DNA from: Anaerofilum hominis
GTDB taxonomy: Bacteria; Bacillota; Clostridia; Oscillospirales; Ruminococcaceae
NCBI RefSeq assembly: GCF_014287275.1
Contig: NZ_JACONZ010000004.1
Location: forward strand, 287,173 to 351,172
Direction: 5' to 3'
Length of the DNA stretch: 64,000 nucleotides
In this document: in pieces, positions 51,355-60,464 of the stretch
Position numbering within the stretch: position 1 is the first letter of the stretch
How the letters are laid out: each line of letters begins with the position of its first letter
The notes under the pieces: model-generated
The model's database searches: none
What the model saw: the letters and a program-made list of their open reading frames with translations, nothing else
What the model was told of the DNA's origin: nothing
Translations under genes and position numbers: made by a program

Positions 51355-51450
51355 GGGGTCTCCCTTGTCCGCACGGCAAACAGCGGACGTTTTACATTTT
51401 TTGCAGAACAAAAACCGTGCCGGGACGGATGCCATTTAAAAGGGGCAGCG

Positions 51451-53043
51451 CTACGCGCGCCACACCGAGACGCCGTCCTTGAAGGTTTCCAGCACCCGGA
51501 TGCGCCGCAGCTCTTCTGCCGGCACGGCGCGGGGATCTTCTGAGAGCAGGATCAGGTCGGCCCGTTTGCCGGGGGCGATACTGCCTTTTTCTCCCTCTTC
51601 AAAGTACTGGGCCGCCGCGTTGATCGTCACGCCGCGCAGCGCGTCCAGAACGCTGACACGCTCGTTCTGATCCAGGTGGACGCCGCTGCGGGTCAGCCGG
51701 TTAACGGCGCAGAACAGCGTATCGATCATATCAGGCGGCAGCACCGGGGTGTCCTGATGAAACGTGTAGGGTACCCCTGCCCGCAGCGCGCTGCCCGCCG
51801 GGCTGATGCGGGAGGCGCGCTGCATGCCGAAATTTTCAATGTGGACGTCTCCCCACTGCCAGGTGTGAGCGACGAAAAAAGAAGCGAATATGCCCAGCTC
51901 TGCCAGCTGCGGCAGCTGGTCCTCACGCAGCAGCTGGGCGTGGATCATCACGGGCCGGATGCCGCCGCGCCCGGTCTTTTTAACAGCGGCGGCATAAGCG
52001 TCCAGCATCTGCTGGGCAGCGGCGTCGCCGTTGCAGTGGACAAGGATCTGGGTGTCGTCCTCCAGCGCAGCGGTCATAAAGGCCTCCACCGCCGCATCGG
52101 AGTGGACCGGGTAACCGCGATAGCCATCGTCTGCGCCCAGATAGGGACGGCTCATCCAGGCAGTGCGCCCCTGGGGCGAGCCATCGAGAAAGATCTTATA
52201 GCCGCCCAGCTTGAGGCGGCCGCGGTACTGTTTGAGACGGGGCTCATCTGTGGCAAGGTCCCGGCAATGCTGTAGGTCGATATAGCTGACAATGTCCGCC
52301 CTGAGGCTGCCCTGTTCCGAGGCGGCCTGCAGCAGCGCCCAGTCGGCGTCCCGGGTCAGACCGTCCTGTATGGTAGTGATGCCGTGGGAGAGATAGACCT
52401 CCTCTGCGCGGCAGAGCTGAGAAATGCGCTGCTGCATCGTGGGGCGGGGAGCCAGTGAGCCCAGGGCGGTAAAGGCGGTCTCCTCCAGATAGCCGTTGGG
52501 CTCGCGCCCGCCGGGTTCGCGGCCGATCATCCCGCCCTCGGGGTCGGGCGTACCTGCGGTGATCCCCATCGCCCGCAGGGCGGCGCTGTTGGCCACCCCC
52601 ATGTGCCCGCTTGTGTTGGAGATAAGGATGGGGATATCAGCGCTGACCTGATCCAGCAGCCGGCGTGTGGGATGCTGTTTTTCGCGCAGAAAGTTGTGAT
52701 CGTAGCCAAAACCGCAGACCCAGCCCCCTGGGGCGGGGAGATCGGCGTCCAGAAACGCGCGCAGCGCGGCGGCGATCTCGTCAAAACTTTGGGCGGCGCT
52801 CAGGTCACAGAGGCCCAGGGTGCCGGCCAGGGAGGTGATATGGCTGTGAGGGTCGAGAAAAGCGGGCAGCAAAGCGCGCCCTTCAAGGTCCAGCCGCTGT
52901 GCATGCGGGGCAAGGGCACTGCATTTTTCCAGGGAGCCCAGGGCTTCGATACGGCCCTCCCGCACCAGCACGGCCTCCGGGTCGGGGCCTGGCTCCATGG
53001 TGAGGATCGGGCCGCCAAAGCAGATGATATCTTCCAAATTCAA
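51451..53043 (-). CDS. YtcJ-like amidohydrolase (amidohydrolase_3)
   Basis: 530 residues. Metal-dependent amidohydrolase fold: FLDPHSHI (HxH), a His-bearing MIHAQLL, and the end of the barrel with FHQDTPVLPP (Asp). The N and C termini form the usual beta sandwich (ALLPAF; GSIAPGKRADLILLSEDP). Substrates of this family are mostly unknown (exoenzyme-like deacylase/amidase). It stands about 100 bp before mutY on the same strand. Confidence 0.88.
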   Translation of the reverse strand: MNLEDIICFGGPILTMEPGPDPEAVLVREGRIEALGSLEKCSALAPHAQRLDLEGRALLPAFLDPHSHITSLAGTLGLCDLSAAQSFDEIAAALRAFLDADLPAPGGWVCGFGYDHNFLREKQHPTRRLLDQVSADIPILISNTSGHMGVANSAALRAMGITAGTPDPEGGMIGREPGGREPNGYLEETAFTALGSLAPRPTMQQRISQLCRAEEVYLSHGITTIQDGLTRDADWALLQAASEQGSLRADIVSYIDLQHCRDLATDEPRLKQYRGRLKLGGYKIFLDGSPQGRTAWMSRPYLGADDGYRGYPVHSDAAVEAFMTAALEDDTQILVHCNGDAAAQQMLDAYAAAVKKTGRGGIRPVMIHAQLLREDQLPQLAELGIFASFFVAHTWQWGDVHIENFGMQRASRISPAGSALRAGVPYTFHQDTPVLPPDMIDTLFCAVNRLTRSGVHLDQNERVSVLDALRGVTINAAAQYFEEGEKGSIAPGKRADLILLSEDPRAVPAEELRRIRVLETFKDGVSVWRA

Positions 53044-53291
53044 AACTTCCTTTCCTGTTTTGCCGGGACGGGATTTTCAGAGCCTTCGCTGCATTTGGTA
53101 TTTGGCCGCACGGACAAAGCCGTACCGGCGATGCCTTGGCCCGGCTGGGCGATAGGGACAAAACACGCAAAACGGCATTGTATTGACGCAAAGGGACGCC
53201 GGGGAAAAGCGGGCTGCCTGACCGCGACCGCGGCGCTCTGCACACAGCCGGCGCGGCCTGTGCCTTGTGCAGAGTTCCAGGCCCCTGAAAA

Positions 53292-53948
53292 TCAAAAGAG
53301 GACAGAGGACAAAAGAGGCGGCAGCTCGCACAGCGAGGCGATCACCGGGCTGCCGGTGGCCGCCAGGACCGCAGGGGGCTGATGGCCGCCGCTGAACAGC
53401 ACACAGGGAGAACCGCAGCCCTGCGCCACCTCAAAATCATGTACGCTGTCGCCGACAAAAAGAACTGACTGAGGGTCCAGGCCGCTCTCCCGCAGAAAAG
53501 AGAGCGCCAGCTCCTGTTTGCTGGCGGCGTAGATATCGCCGATGCCCAGCAGCCGGTCAAAACAGGGGCCGATGGGGGTGCGGGCGACCTGCATTTCCAG
53601 ATGGGCCTGGAGGGAAGCGGAGAGCAATATCTGCCGCAGCCCTGCCTCCTGCAGGGCGTTCAGGACGGCCTGCGCCCCCTCCTGCAAAGAACAGTGTTCC
53701 GCCGCCGGGTGATACAGGTCCATATATTGCCGGGCCGCCTCCTCAAAAGGGGTGCGCGCAAAATCAAAGCCCGCGTTGCGATAATATTGGATGATGGGAA
53801 AGCAGAACTTTTCCCGGTAGGAGGCAAGATCGGGGATGGGCGGGTAACCGTTTTGTGAGAGCACCCGGTTGATGGTGCGGTAAGAGACGTCCACGTCGTC
53901 CAGCAGGGTGCCGTTCCAATCCCAGACCACAGCGGTGAGTTTTGTCAA
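53292..53948 (-). CDS. HAD-family phosphatase
   Basis: 218 residues. HAD motifs in order: VVWDWNGTLLDD (nucleophile Asp), ILLSAS (Ser), KQELALSFL (Lys), FVGDSVHD (Asp pair). Resembles phosphoglycolate-phosphatase-type enzymes; the first motif has WDWNGT in place of FDLDGT. Follows the corA gene by 21 bp. Confidence 0.87.
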   Translation of the reverse strand: MTKLTAVVWDWNGTLLDDVDVSYRTINRVLSQNGYPPIPDLASYREKFCFPIIQYYRNAGFDFARTPFEEAARQYMDLYHPAAEHCSLQEGAQAVLNALQEAGLRQILLSASLQAHLEMQVARTPIGPCFDRLLGIGDIYAASKQELALSFLRESGLDPQSVLFVGDSVHDFEVAQGCGSPCVLFSGGHQPPAVLAATGSPVIASLCELPPLLSSVLF

Positions 53949-53969
53949 GCCGAGCTCCTTTCATGCAGG

Positions 53970-54881
53970 TCAGAACCAGCGGTGTTTTTTGAAGTAATAA
54001 ATGCACAGGGCCACCACGGACACGCTCAGCAGGAGGACGGCGGGATAGCCCAGGGCCCAGCGGTATTCCGGCATGGAAAAATTCATGCCGTACCAGCCGG
54101 CGATCAGGGTCAGGGGAGAGATCACGGCGGTGATGACGGTGAACAGCTTCATGATCTTGTTGAGTTCAATGTCCACCTGGGCCTGATAGGACTCCCGCAC
54201 CTGGGTGATATAGTCGCGCAGGTTGCCGGTGTGGCGGCCCAGGCGGTCCAGCTTGCCTGAAAAGATCTTAAAATAGCGCAGGGCCTCCCGCCCAAACAGG
54301 CCGTTTTCATTTTCCATGATGCCGTCGAGAAGATTGTAGAACTGTTCATAATAGCTTTTGAGGGTGAAAAGCTTGCGGCGCAGGGCCGCGATCTGCCGCG
54401 CGCATTCCGGCGTGTGTTCGCCCTCCAGCAGCCGGTCCTCCAGCTGCAGGATCTCCGACTCGATGTCGTCCAGCCGGACGCTGTCCTCCTCCGTGAGGCG
54501 CTTGAAGAGAAAATAAAGCACCCGGTCGAAAGCGACTTCATCCGCTTTTTCCGCGTAGGAGGCAAGCGCCCGGCGCATCCTCTCGCTGTCGGAAAAAGCC
54601 AGAAGCATCCCCTGCGACAGGTACAACACCACCGGATGGCTGGAAAGAGCGATCTTTTGGCCGTTGAGCACCGAGAGCCGGATCAGGTCAAAACCGTCAT
54701 GGCTCTCAAATTTTGCCGCCCTGCCGGAAAGCAGCTCGGGCAGAAAAGGCGCGCCGATGCCAAGGCTGTCAAAGACCTGCTGCGCCTGCGCAAGGGGGAA
54801 CAATCCGAAGCACGGCCCTGTCGGCCGCCCTGTTCCGTCCGGCAGGGGGACAAAGTGCCCCTCTTCAATGCGGTAGATCAT
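53970..54881 (-). CDS. CorA-family magnesium/divalent-cation transporter
   Basis: 303 residues. Cytoplasmic N-terminal funnel with long helices (about 130-240), then two C-terminal helices with the family motif YGMNF (about residue 265) between them. CorA pentamers carry Mg2+. It overlaps the DUF3783 gene by 4 bp (ATGA), so the DUF3783 gene, corA and the HAD gene form an operon. Confidence 0.92.
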   Translation of the reverse strand: MIYRIEEGHFVPLPDGTGRPTGPCFGLFPLAQAQQVFDSLGIGAPFLPELLSGRAAKFESHDGFDLIRLSVLNGQKIALSSHPVVLYLSQGMLLAFSDSERMRRALASYAEKADEVAFDRVLYFLFKRLTEEDSVRLDDIESEILQLEDRLLEGEHTPECARQIAALRRKLFTLKSYYEQFYNLLDGIMENENGLFGREALRYFKIFSGKLDRLGRHTGNLRDYITQVRESYQAQVDIELNKIMKLFTVITAVISPLTLIAGWYGMNFSMPEYRWALGYPAVLLLSVSVVALCIYYFKKHRWF

Positions 54882-55294
54882 TCCGCGGCGTCCCCCCGCT
54901 CCTGTGAAAATTCTTCTCTTTCCCGGCAGAGCTCCGCCAGCAGCGCGGCCAGGGTCCAGCCGCGGTTGTGCGCGGTGACCACCGCCTTGAGCGCGCCTGC
55001 CGCAAGACCCCGGGCGCGCAATCCATCCAGCAGCCGGTCCAGCGCCGCGTCGGAAAAAGCGTAAAAGATCAATGCCTTTTCCTCAGGCGTCTGTTCTGGC
55101 GGCGCGCCGGTGGGCGGGTGACCGGGCAGGCCGAGCAGGGCGCCCAGCGTTTCGCCGGATGCAGCCCGCCCAGCCAAGCGGACAGTGGCGCGCTCACTGC
55201 GGAACAGCTGTTCCAGTTCCGCGCGCTCCGGGGCGTTTTCATAGCCGTAAAGCAGGACAGTGCCTGACTGGATGCGTGCTTTCAATCCTCTCAC
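54878..55294 (-). CDS. DUF3783-type small protein
   Basis: 138 residues. C-terminal domain with VVTAHNRGWTLAALLAELCREREEF resembles DUF3783, a small domain found in clostridial proteins. The N-terminal part (TVLLYGYENAPERAELEQLF) is typical of the same family. Function unknown; operon with corA. A GAAAGGAT ribosome site precedes GTG 55294. Confidence 0.65.
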   Translation of the reverse strand: MRGLKARIQSGTVLLYGYENAPERAELEQLFRSERATVRLAGRAASGETLGALLGLPGHPPTGAPPEQTPEEKALIFYAFSDAALDRLLDGLRARGLAAGALKAVVTAHNRGWTLAALLAELCREREEFSQERGDAAE

Positions 55295-55628
55295 GATCCT
55301 TTCGATGCTTTTTGAGAACAGGGCGGATAAAAAAGCGAAAATTTAGGGTACATGGCGGCCTTATCCTCAAGAGGAAGCCTGCAGACCACGGTGCCGCCGG
55401 GACAAGGCCCTGCAGGGGGAGACAGGGCGGCCCGAAAGGGACGACCCGCGGGACAGCGCCGCGGGTCCGGCGTTTTCTCCTGTGGCTTTCCCTGACCTTT
55501 TGCGGCTGTGCGCCCTCTGAAGATCGCGGCGCCAAAGCTGCCGGCGGACTCGTTTTATTCTTCCGACGGCTGTAAAGATCATACCTTTTGTTTAACAGGC
55601 GGCGGGCGAAAGCCTTTTTGACTTTGTT
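55295..55628. other. Gap with one hairpin
   Basis: No gene. GACCCGCGG (55443-55451) pairs with CCGCGGGTC (55459-55467), 7-nt loop, no T run. A TATGAT element on the minus strand near 55576-55581 could be a -10 for the DUF3783-corA operon but has no good -35. Confidence 0.4.
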
Positions 55629-56792
55629 TTAAAGACCCTTTTTGCTCTTCACCAGCAGGCACACCGTCTCCACATGACGCGTGTGGGGAAACATGTCGAC
55701 GGGCTGGATACGGCGCGCTGCATAGCCTTGATGGGCAAGATATTCAAGATCGCGCGCCTGCGTTTCGGGGTTGCAGGAGATATAGACGGCTTTTGGAGGG
55801 GCCAGGCGCGTCAGCGCCTCCAGAAAGGTCCGGCTGGCCCCCTCCCGCGGGGGATCGAAAAAGACGAGGTCCGCTTTTTCTCCGTCCTCGGCCATCCGCG
55901 TCATCAATTCTCCGGCGTCCCCGCAGAGGAAGTCAGCGTTTTTGATCTCGTTTCTGCGGGCGTTGCGCTGGGCGCTGCGGACGGCTTCGCTGTTGAGCTC
56001 TACCCCCAGCACGGCCTTTGCCCGGCCCGCCGCAGCCAGGGCGATGGTGCCGATGCCGCAATAGGCGTCGATGACGCGCTCCGCCCCGGTGAGACCGGCA
56101 AAATCAAGGGCGGCGGCATACAGCTTTTCTGTCTGCAGCGGGTTGACCTGATAAAAGGCGCGCGCCGCAATGGAAAAGCGCAGGCCGCAGAGTTCGTCCT
56201 CGATAAATCCCTTGCCGTACAGCACCTTTTCGGCGCTGCCGAGCACGGCGCTGGTGCGGCGCGGGTTGATGTTCTGCACGATCGTTGTGACATCCGGACA
56301 GGCTGCGCGCAGAGAACGGACAAAATCCCGGCTGCCGGGAAAAAAGGGGGAGGGCGTGACGACAGTCACCGAGACTTCGCCCGTGTGCACCCCGCGGCGC
56401 ACCACAAAATGGCGCAGCACGCCGGTGCCGCGGTCCTCATCAAACGCGCTGAGCCGGCATCGGACCGCCGCCGCGCGCGCGGCTTCCACCACCTCGTTGA
56501 TGCGGCTGTCCTGCAAAAGACAGTCCCGCACGGGCACGACCCGGTGAGTGCGGGACTCATAGATCCCACAGACCGGCTTGCCCCCCGGGCCGGGCGCAAC
56601 GGTGGCGATGGCCTTGTTGCGGTAGTGGAACGGGGTTTCCATGCCCAGGATGGGAGCAGGTTTGCAGAAAGGAGCGAGAAAACGGTCTGACAGTTCCTGT
56701 TTTTGCCGCAGCTGTTCCTCATAGGGAAGCGCCAGAAGCGGACATCCGCCGCAGCGCTGTTTTTTTGCGGGGCAATCGGGCGTTTTTGTCAT
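55629..56792 (-). CDS. TrmA/RlmD-family RNA uracil-5-methyltransferase, without TRAM domain
   Basis: 387 residues. It starts directly with the 4Fe-4S motif CPAKKQRCGGCPL, so it lacks the TRAM domain seen in its paralogue at 58082. Methyltransferase motifs: VIDAYCGIGTIALAAAG (SAM), FFDPPREGAS, and the catalytic Cys in YISCNPETQARDL. It makes m5U in 23S rRNA or tRNA. The gene is followed by a gap; its stop is at 55629. Exact target site cannot be told. Confidence 0.88.
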   Translation of the reverse strand: MTKTPDCPAKKQRCGGCPLLALPYEEQLRQKQELSDRFLAPFCKPAPILGMETPFHYRNKAIATVAPGPGGKPVCGIYESRTHRVVPVRDCLLQDSRINEVVEAARAAAVRCRLSAFDEDRGTGVLRHFVVRRGVHTGEVSVTVVTPSPFFPGSRDFVRSLRAACPDVTTIVQNINPRRTSAVLGSAEKVLYGKGFIEDELCGLRFSIAARAFYQVNPLQTEKLYAAALDFAGLTGAERVIDAYCGIGTIALAAAGRAKAVLGVELNSEAVRSAQRNARRNEIKNADFLCGDAGELMTRMAEDGEKADLVFFDPPREGASRTFLEALTRLAPPKAVYISCNPETQARDLEYLAHQGYAARRIQPVDMFPHTRHVETVCLLVKSKKGL

Positions 56793-56795
56793 TTG

Positions 56796-57269
56796 TCAGT
56801 CCCCCGCAGAGCATTTGGCCGCGTCGATGGCCAGCGCGATCATCAGCACCAGCAGCGCGTTTTGCGGGTCGGGAAACTCCAATACATAGGTGTCGGTGAG
56901 ATGAAGCAGCTCTTTGGAAAGATGCGCGACAGCTTCGCCCGCGGCGTCTGTGATCTGGTATTCCCACGAAAAAATATCGCCCTCCACCCGCCAGCCGTTA
57001 CAGTCCAGCTGAAAGGCGGGCTTGAAGAATGTGAATTCCTTGCGGATCTCACCGAGACACTGTCCGCCGGCATAGATGCGAAAACGGGGCAAAAAGGTGA
57101 GGATCTCCTCTTTGACCGTGCCCACATACTGCCCGGAGGCGTCCAGAATATCCAGACAATGCCCAAAGGAGAGCTTGCCCTCCACCGTATACACGACATT
57201 TCCGCTTTCATCGTAGATGTCATAGCTGTCCAGCCAGGAAAAGAAACGCTGCTTAAAAAGAAGTCTCAT
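56796..57269 (-). CDS. LURP-one-related / Tubby-C2-like (DUF567) protein
   Basis: 157 residues, beta-rich: MRLLFKQRFFSWLDSYDIYDE, VVYTVEGKLSFGHCLDILDASG, ILTFLPRFRIYAGG. Matches the LURP-one (phospholipid-scramblase-like) fold, which may hold an internal amphipathic helix and bind lipid or nucleotides. Function in bacteria is unknown. Start at ATG 57269, AGAAAGGA upstream. Between it and the rRNA methyltransferase there are only 3 bp. Confidence 0.8.
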   Translation of the reverse strand: MRLLFKQRFFSWLDSYDIYDESGNVVYTVEGKLSFGHCLDILDASGQYVGTVKEEILTFLPRFRIYAGGQCLGEIRKEFTFFKPAFQLDCNGWRVEGDIFSWEYQITDAAGEAVAHLSKELLHLTDTYVLEFPDPQNALLVLMIALAIDAAKCSAGD

Positions 57270-57345
57270 AAAAAATCCTTTCTGATGTCTGAGAACGGCG
57301 CTCAAAAACGGGCCCTGCCGTCCGCAGACGGCGCGCCGCACTCTC

Positions 57346-57927
57346 TTAGAGATAATCCCGGATATCGACGCAGGCCTTGATCTCCCGGCGCGTCACATAC
57401 CCGTGCATGCGGTCGAACTCCTTGAGCGTCATGCGGTAAAGGCCCGCAAGGGTGGCGATATTGAGATGGGGGTCTCCAAAGTGATAAGAGGTCCTGGCGA
57501 GCTGCTGCTGCAGGATGCCCTCCAGCTCTTTCTGGTCCTGCTCGGTAACCCCGCGCGCTTTCAGTTCGTCGGAGAAAGAGACGGAATAGATCTTTTTATA
57601 CTCTTCCATGCCCTGTATGGTCCAGAAAGTATCATAAAAGGGGACTGCATACGCGTGCAGCCAGTCCCACATGATCTCGGGGTCTGCAGTATTGGGATTG
57701 TCCAGATGACACCGTTTGCACAGCAGAACGAGATTAGAGGCAGTGTCAGCCCCGCCCAGAGAGTCCGGCACGATGTGGCAGCGCTCCAGACTGCGCTGAC
57801 AGCCGCAGCGCCAGCAGCGCTCCTGCGCCTCGCTGAAATCGATGCTCAGCCCTGCCTCCGACACGTGATCCGCCCAGTAGGCGACGATCTGTTCTCTTGT
57901 GGTTTTGATCTTCTTTCTGTTCGGCAT
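57346..57927 (-). CDS. HNH-endonuclease-domain protein
   Basis: 193 residues. Zinc-ribbon HNH: CWRCGCQRSLERCHIVPDSLGG...NLVLLCKRCH at about 38-80. The rest (helical C terminus, DRMHGYVTRREIKA) is unrecognised. HNH proteins nick or cut nucleic acids; here no restriction or phage genes are nearby. Start ATG 57927 with GGGAGG 9 nt upstream. Confidence 0.8.
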   Translation of the reverse strand: MPNRKKIKTTREQIVAYWADHVSEAGLSIDFSEAQERCWRCGCQRSLERCHIVPDSLGGADTASNLVLLCKRCHLDNPNTADPEIMWDWLHAYAVPFYDTFWTIQGMEEYKKIYSVSFSDELKARGVTEQDQKELEGILQQQLARTSYHFGDPHLNIATLAGLYRMTLKEFDRMHGYVTRREIKACVDIRDYL

Positions 57928-58081
57928 AGAGACGATCCTCCCAACCTGATCTAAAAGCTTCCTGCCGTTTTGGGATGCAAAGACGGCGTCCGGGCGTCCG
58001 CAGCTTCTCCGCGCGGCGGCCGGCGGGAGCTTGTGCCGCACACCGCCGTGCCCGCTGCGGTGTTTTCAGCCGCGGGATGGG

Positions 58082-59428
58082 TCACTTTTCCAGCAGGGCT
58101 ACGCATTCCACATGTTTGGTGCGGGGGAACATGTCCACAGGGCGCAGCGCCCGCAGGCAATATCCGCCCGCGGCCAAAATCTTTGCATCCCGCGCGGCGG
58201 TCGCGGCGTTGCAGCTCACCATGACGATGCGGCCCGGCGCCATTGCGAGCACGGCTTCCAGCGTTTTGGCGTCGCAGCCCCTGCGCGGCGGGTCCAATAC
58301 CACCAGCGTGGGGCGCAGCCCCTCCGCCGCCAGCCGCGCGGCGGCCTCGCCGGCGTCTGCGCAGAAAAAGCGCGCGTTGTCCGCCCCCATTTTCTGTGCA
58401 GCCAGCTTTGCGCTCTCCACCGCGGCGGGCACGACCTCCACGCCCACCAGCTGTCCCACTTCCCGCACCATGGACAGGCCGATGGTGCCGGTGCCGCAAT
58501 ACAGATCGAGCAGCAGGTCGCCGGGGCCCGGCGCAGCCAGCTGTTTTGCCTCCTCGTAGAGCTGTTCGGCGCCCAGCGTATTCACCTGATAGAAAGAAGC
58601 GGGGGAGAGCGTTACCGGCACGCCGCAGAGCACGTCTTCCAGCACGCCGCTGCCGAACAGGACGCGGGTCTGCGGCCCCAGGATGACATTGGTGTTTTTG
58701 GTATTCACGTTCAGGGCCACGGTCCTGATCTCCGGCAGGCGCCGGGTCAGCCGCTGCACCAGTTCTTTTTCATGGGGCAGACGGCGGCCGTTCGCCACGA
58801 TGCACACCAGAATACCGCCGTCCCGGGCGCGGCGCAGATAAAGATGACGCAGCAGGCCGGTGCGCTGCAGCTCGTCATATACGGGAATGGCATACTCCGT
58901 AAACAGGGCACAGAGAAAAGCAGCGGTCTCGCCCAGGGCCTGCGGCTGCAGGCGGCAATCCGCGCAGGGGATCACCCGGTGGCTGCGCGGCGCAAAAAAG
59001 CCGGCAAAGATCCGCCCCTGCGCGTCGGCCCCCAGCGGGTACTGCGCCTTGTTGCGATAGCGCTCCTCCTGCGGGGATGGCAGACAGGGCGCGGCGGAAA
59101 AAGAAAAGCCGCCGATACGGCGAAACGCATCCTCCACAAACGCGGTCTTTGCCGCAAGCTCCGCCGGATAGCTGATATGGCGGAGAGCGCAGCCGCCGCA
59201 GCGGCCAAACACAGGGCAGTCCGGCTCGGCCCGGCCCGGCCCCGGTGAGAGCAGCTGATGCAGGATGCCGAAAGCAAAACTTTTTTGTACCTTGACGATC
59301 TTCACAAGAGCGCGGTCTCCCGGCGCGGTAAAAGGCACAAAAACCGCCATGCCGTCGGCCCGGCCCACCCCGTTGCCGTCGCTGGAAAGGGCGGTGATCT
59401 CCAGCTCTATGATCTCATTCTTGGTCAT
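58082..59428 (-). CDS. rlmD: 23S rRNA uracil-5-methyltransferase (RlmD type) with TRAM domain
   Basis: 448 residues. N-terminal TRAM RNA-binding domain (about 1-60, ELEITALSSDGNGVGRADG), 4Fe-4S cysteines CPVFGRCGGCAL, SAM site LLDLYCGTGTIGLSM, DPPRRGCD and catalytic VSCNAAT Cys. Paralogue of the gene at 55629; together they may split the U747 and U1939 sites. ATG 59428 with AGGAGGGG; it overlaps the lipoprotein gene by 14 bp. Confidence 0.9.
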   Translation of the reverse strand: MTKNEIIELEITALSSDGNGVGRADGMAVFVPFTAPGDRALVKIVKVQKSFAFGILHQLLSPGPGRAEPDCPVFGRCGGCALRHISYPAELAAKTAFVEDAFRRIGGFSFSAAPCLPSPQEERYRNKAQYPLGADAQGRIFAGFFAPRSHRVIPCADCRLQPQALGETAAFLCALFTEYAIPVYDELQRTGLLRHLYLRRARDGGILVCIVANGRRLPHEKELVQRLTRRLPEIRTVALNVNTKNTNVILGPQTRVLFGSGVLEDVLCGVPVTLSPASFYQVNTLGAEQLYEEAKQLAAPGPGDLLLDLYCGTGTIGLSMVREVGQLVGVEVVPAAVESAKLAAQKMGADNARFFCADAGEAAARLAAEGLRPTLVVLDPPRRGCDAKTLEAVLAMAPGRIVMVSCNAATAARDAKILAAGGYCLRALRPVDMFPRTKHVECVALLEK

Positions 59429-60434
59429 CCGGCCCCTCCTGTAAAGCGGCCTGTGCCGCAGAAGATGCCCCGCTCTGCGGGAGCGGGGCTGAGTTGACAA
59501 AAAAGCCGACCAGCGCCGCGTGCGCGTCGTCCAGCCGCGCTCCGGTGCCGTCGGTCGGGTCCCGGCCCTCTGCGGCGTTCAGCGCAAAAGAGACGGCAAG
59601 CCCGGCCGCCGCTTTCTGGTCAAAGGCGACGGAGGCCAGTACGGCACCGGAATCGAGAAGCGGGTCCAAATCTTCATCGCTGCCAAAACAGGCGACCGGC
59701 ACGCCGGGAGCAGCTTGGGCAGCAGCCCGGGCCAGCGCCGGGTTTGCCGCAAGGATCAGCTCTGTCTGCGGCAGCTGAGAAAGCTGCGCCAGGATCTGAT
59801 TTGCCGCGTTTTTCTCCAGTTCGGACGAAATGGCCAGCGCGGGTAAAAATTCACTGTATATGCCCCGGTTTTCAAAGATGCGCAGAGCGGCTCCGGCGCG
59901 TGCGTCCTGTGCGGCGCCAGTGGTCACCGTCAGCACCTGTACCTGTTTATCGCCGTTTTTGTCGGGGATCCGGCCTTGAAGATAGGCTTCAAACAGCGTT
60001 TCTCCCAGCAGCTCGCCCTGTTTGGCCGGGCTGCCGCCCACATACCAGCATTTATCGTAACTGCGCATCTCCTCATCCGGGGGACGCTCCCCGCAAAAGA
60101 TGACGGGCAGGCCCATGGAGCGGGCGCTTTCAAGATAAGCTGCGGCGTCCGTCGGCCGGGCAAGGCACACGATGAATACAGTGACCTGCTGCTCCTGTGC
60201 AAGGGAAGCAAGGCTGTCCGCGCCGTTGCCGCCCGAGACTGCTTCCAGACCGGCGTCCGAGGCGGCCTGCAAAACCGCGTTTTGGGGCAGGTCGGGGGCT
60301 TCGCCCTGCGGCGGCGCGCCCAGCACGGCCAGTTTGGGGGCGCCCAGGATGCGCAGGTCTTGGGGCAGCGTACAGCCGGTCAAAGTGCCAAACAGGGTAA
60401 AAGCGGCAAGCAGCGCCGCAAATTTCTTTTTCAT
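59415..60434 (-). CDS. Sugar-binding-protein-like lipoprotein
   Basis: 339 residues. Lipoprotein signal (KKKFAALLAAFTLFGTLTGC, Cys about 21), then a periplasmic-binding-protein type 1 fold (LacI/MglB-like): VFIVCLARPTD, GLPVIFCGERP, WYVGGSPAKQGELLGETLFEAYL, VLTVTTG. It would bind a sugar outside the cell. No permease or ATPase gene accompanies it; the partner is the AraC regulator upstream (30 bp). It may act as a sensor or be a remnant of a Mgl-type system. Confidence 0.82.
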   Translation of the reverse strand: MKKKFAALLAAFTLFGTLTGCTLPQDLRILGAPKLAVLGAPPQGEAPDLPQNAVLQAASDAGLEAVSGGNGADSLASLAQEQQVTVFIVCLARPTDAAAYLESARSMGLPVIFCGERPPDEEMRSYDKCWYVGGSPAKQGELLGETLFEAYLQGRIPDKNGDKQVQVLTVTTGAAQDARAGAALRIFENRGIYSEFLPALAISSELEKNAANQILAQLSQLPQTELILAANPALARAAAQAAPGVPVACFGSDEDLDPLLDSGAVLASVAFDQKAAAGLAVSFALNAAEGRDPTDGTGARLDDAHAALVGFFVNSAPLPQSGASSAAQAALQEGPDDQE

Positions 60435-60464
60435 AGGCGATCAAGAGCCGCGGCCGCAGCGGGC

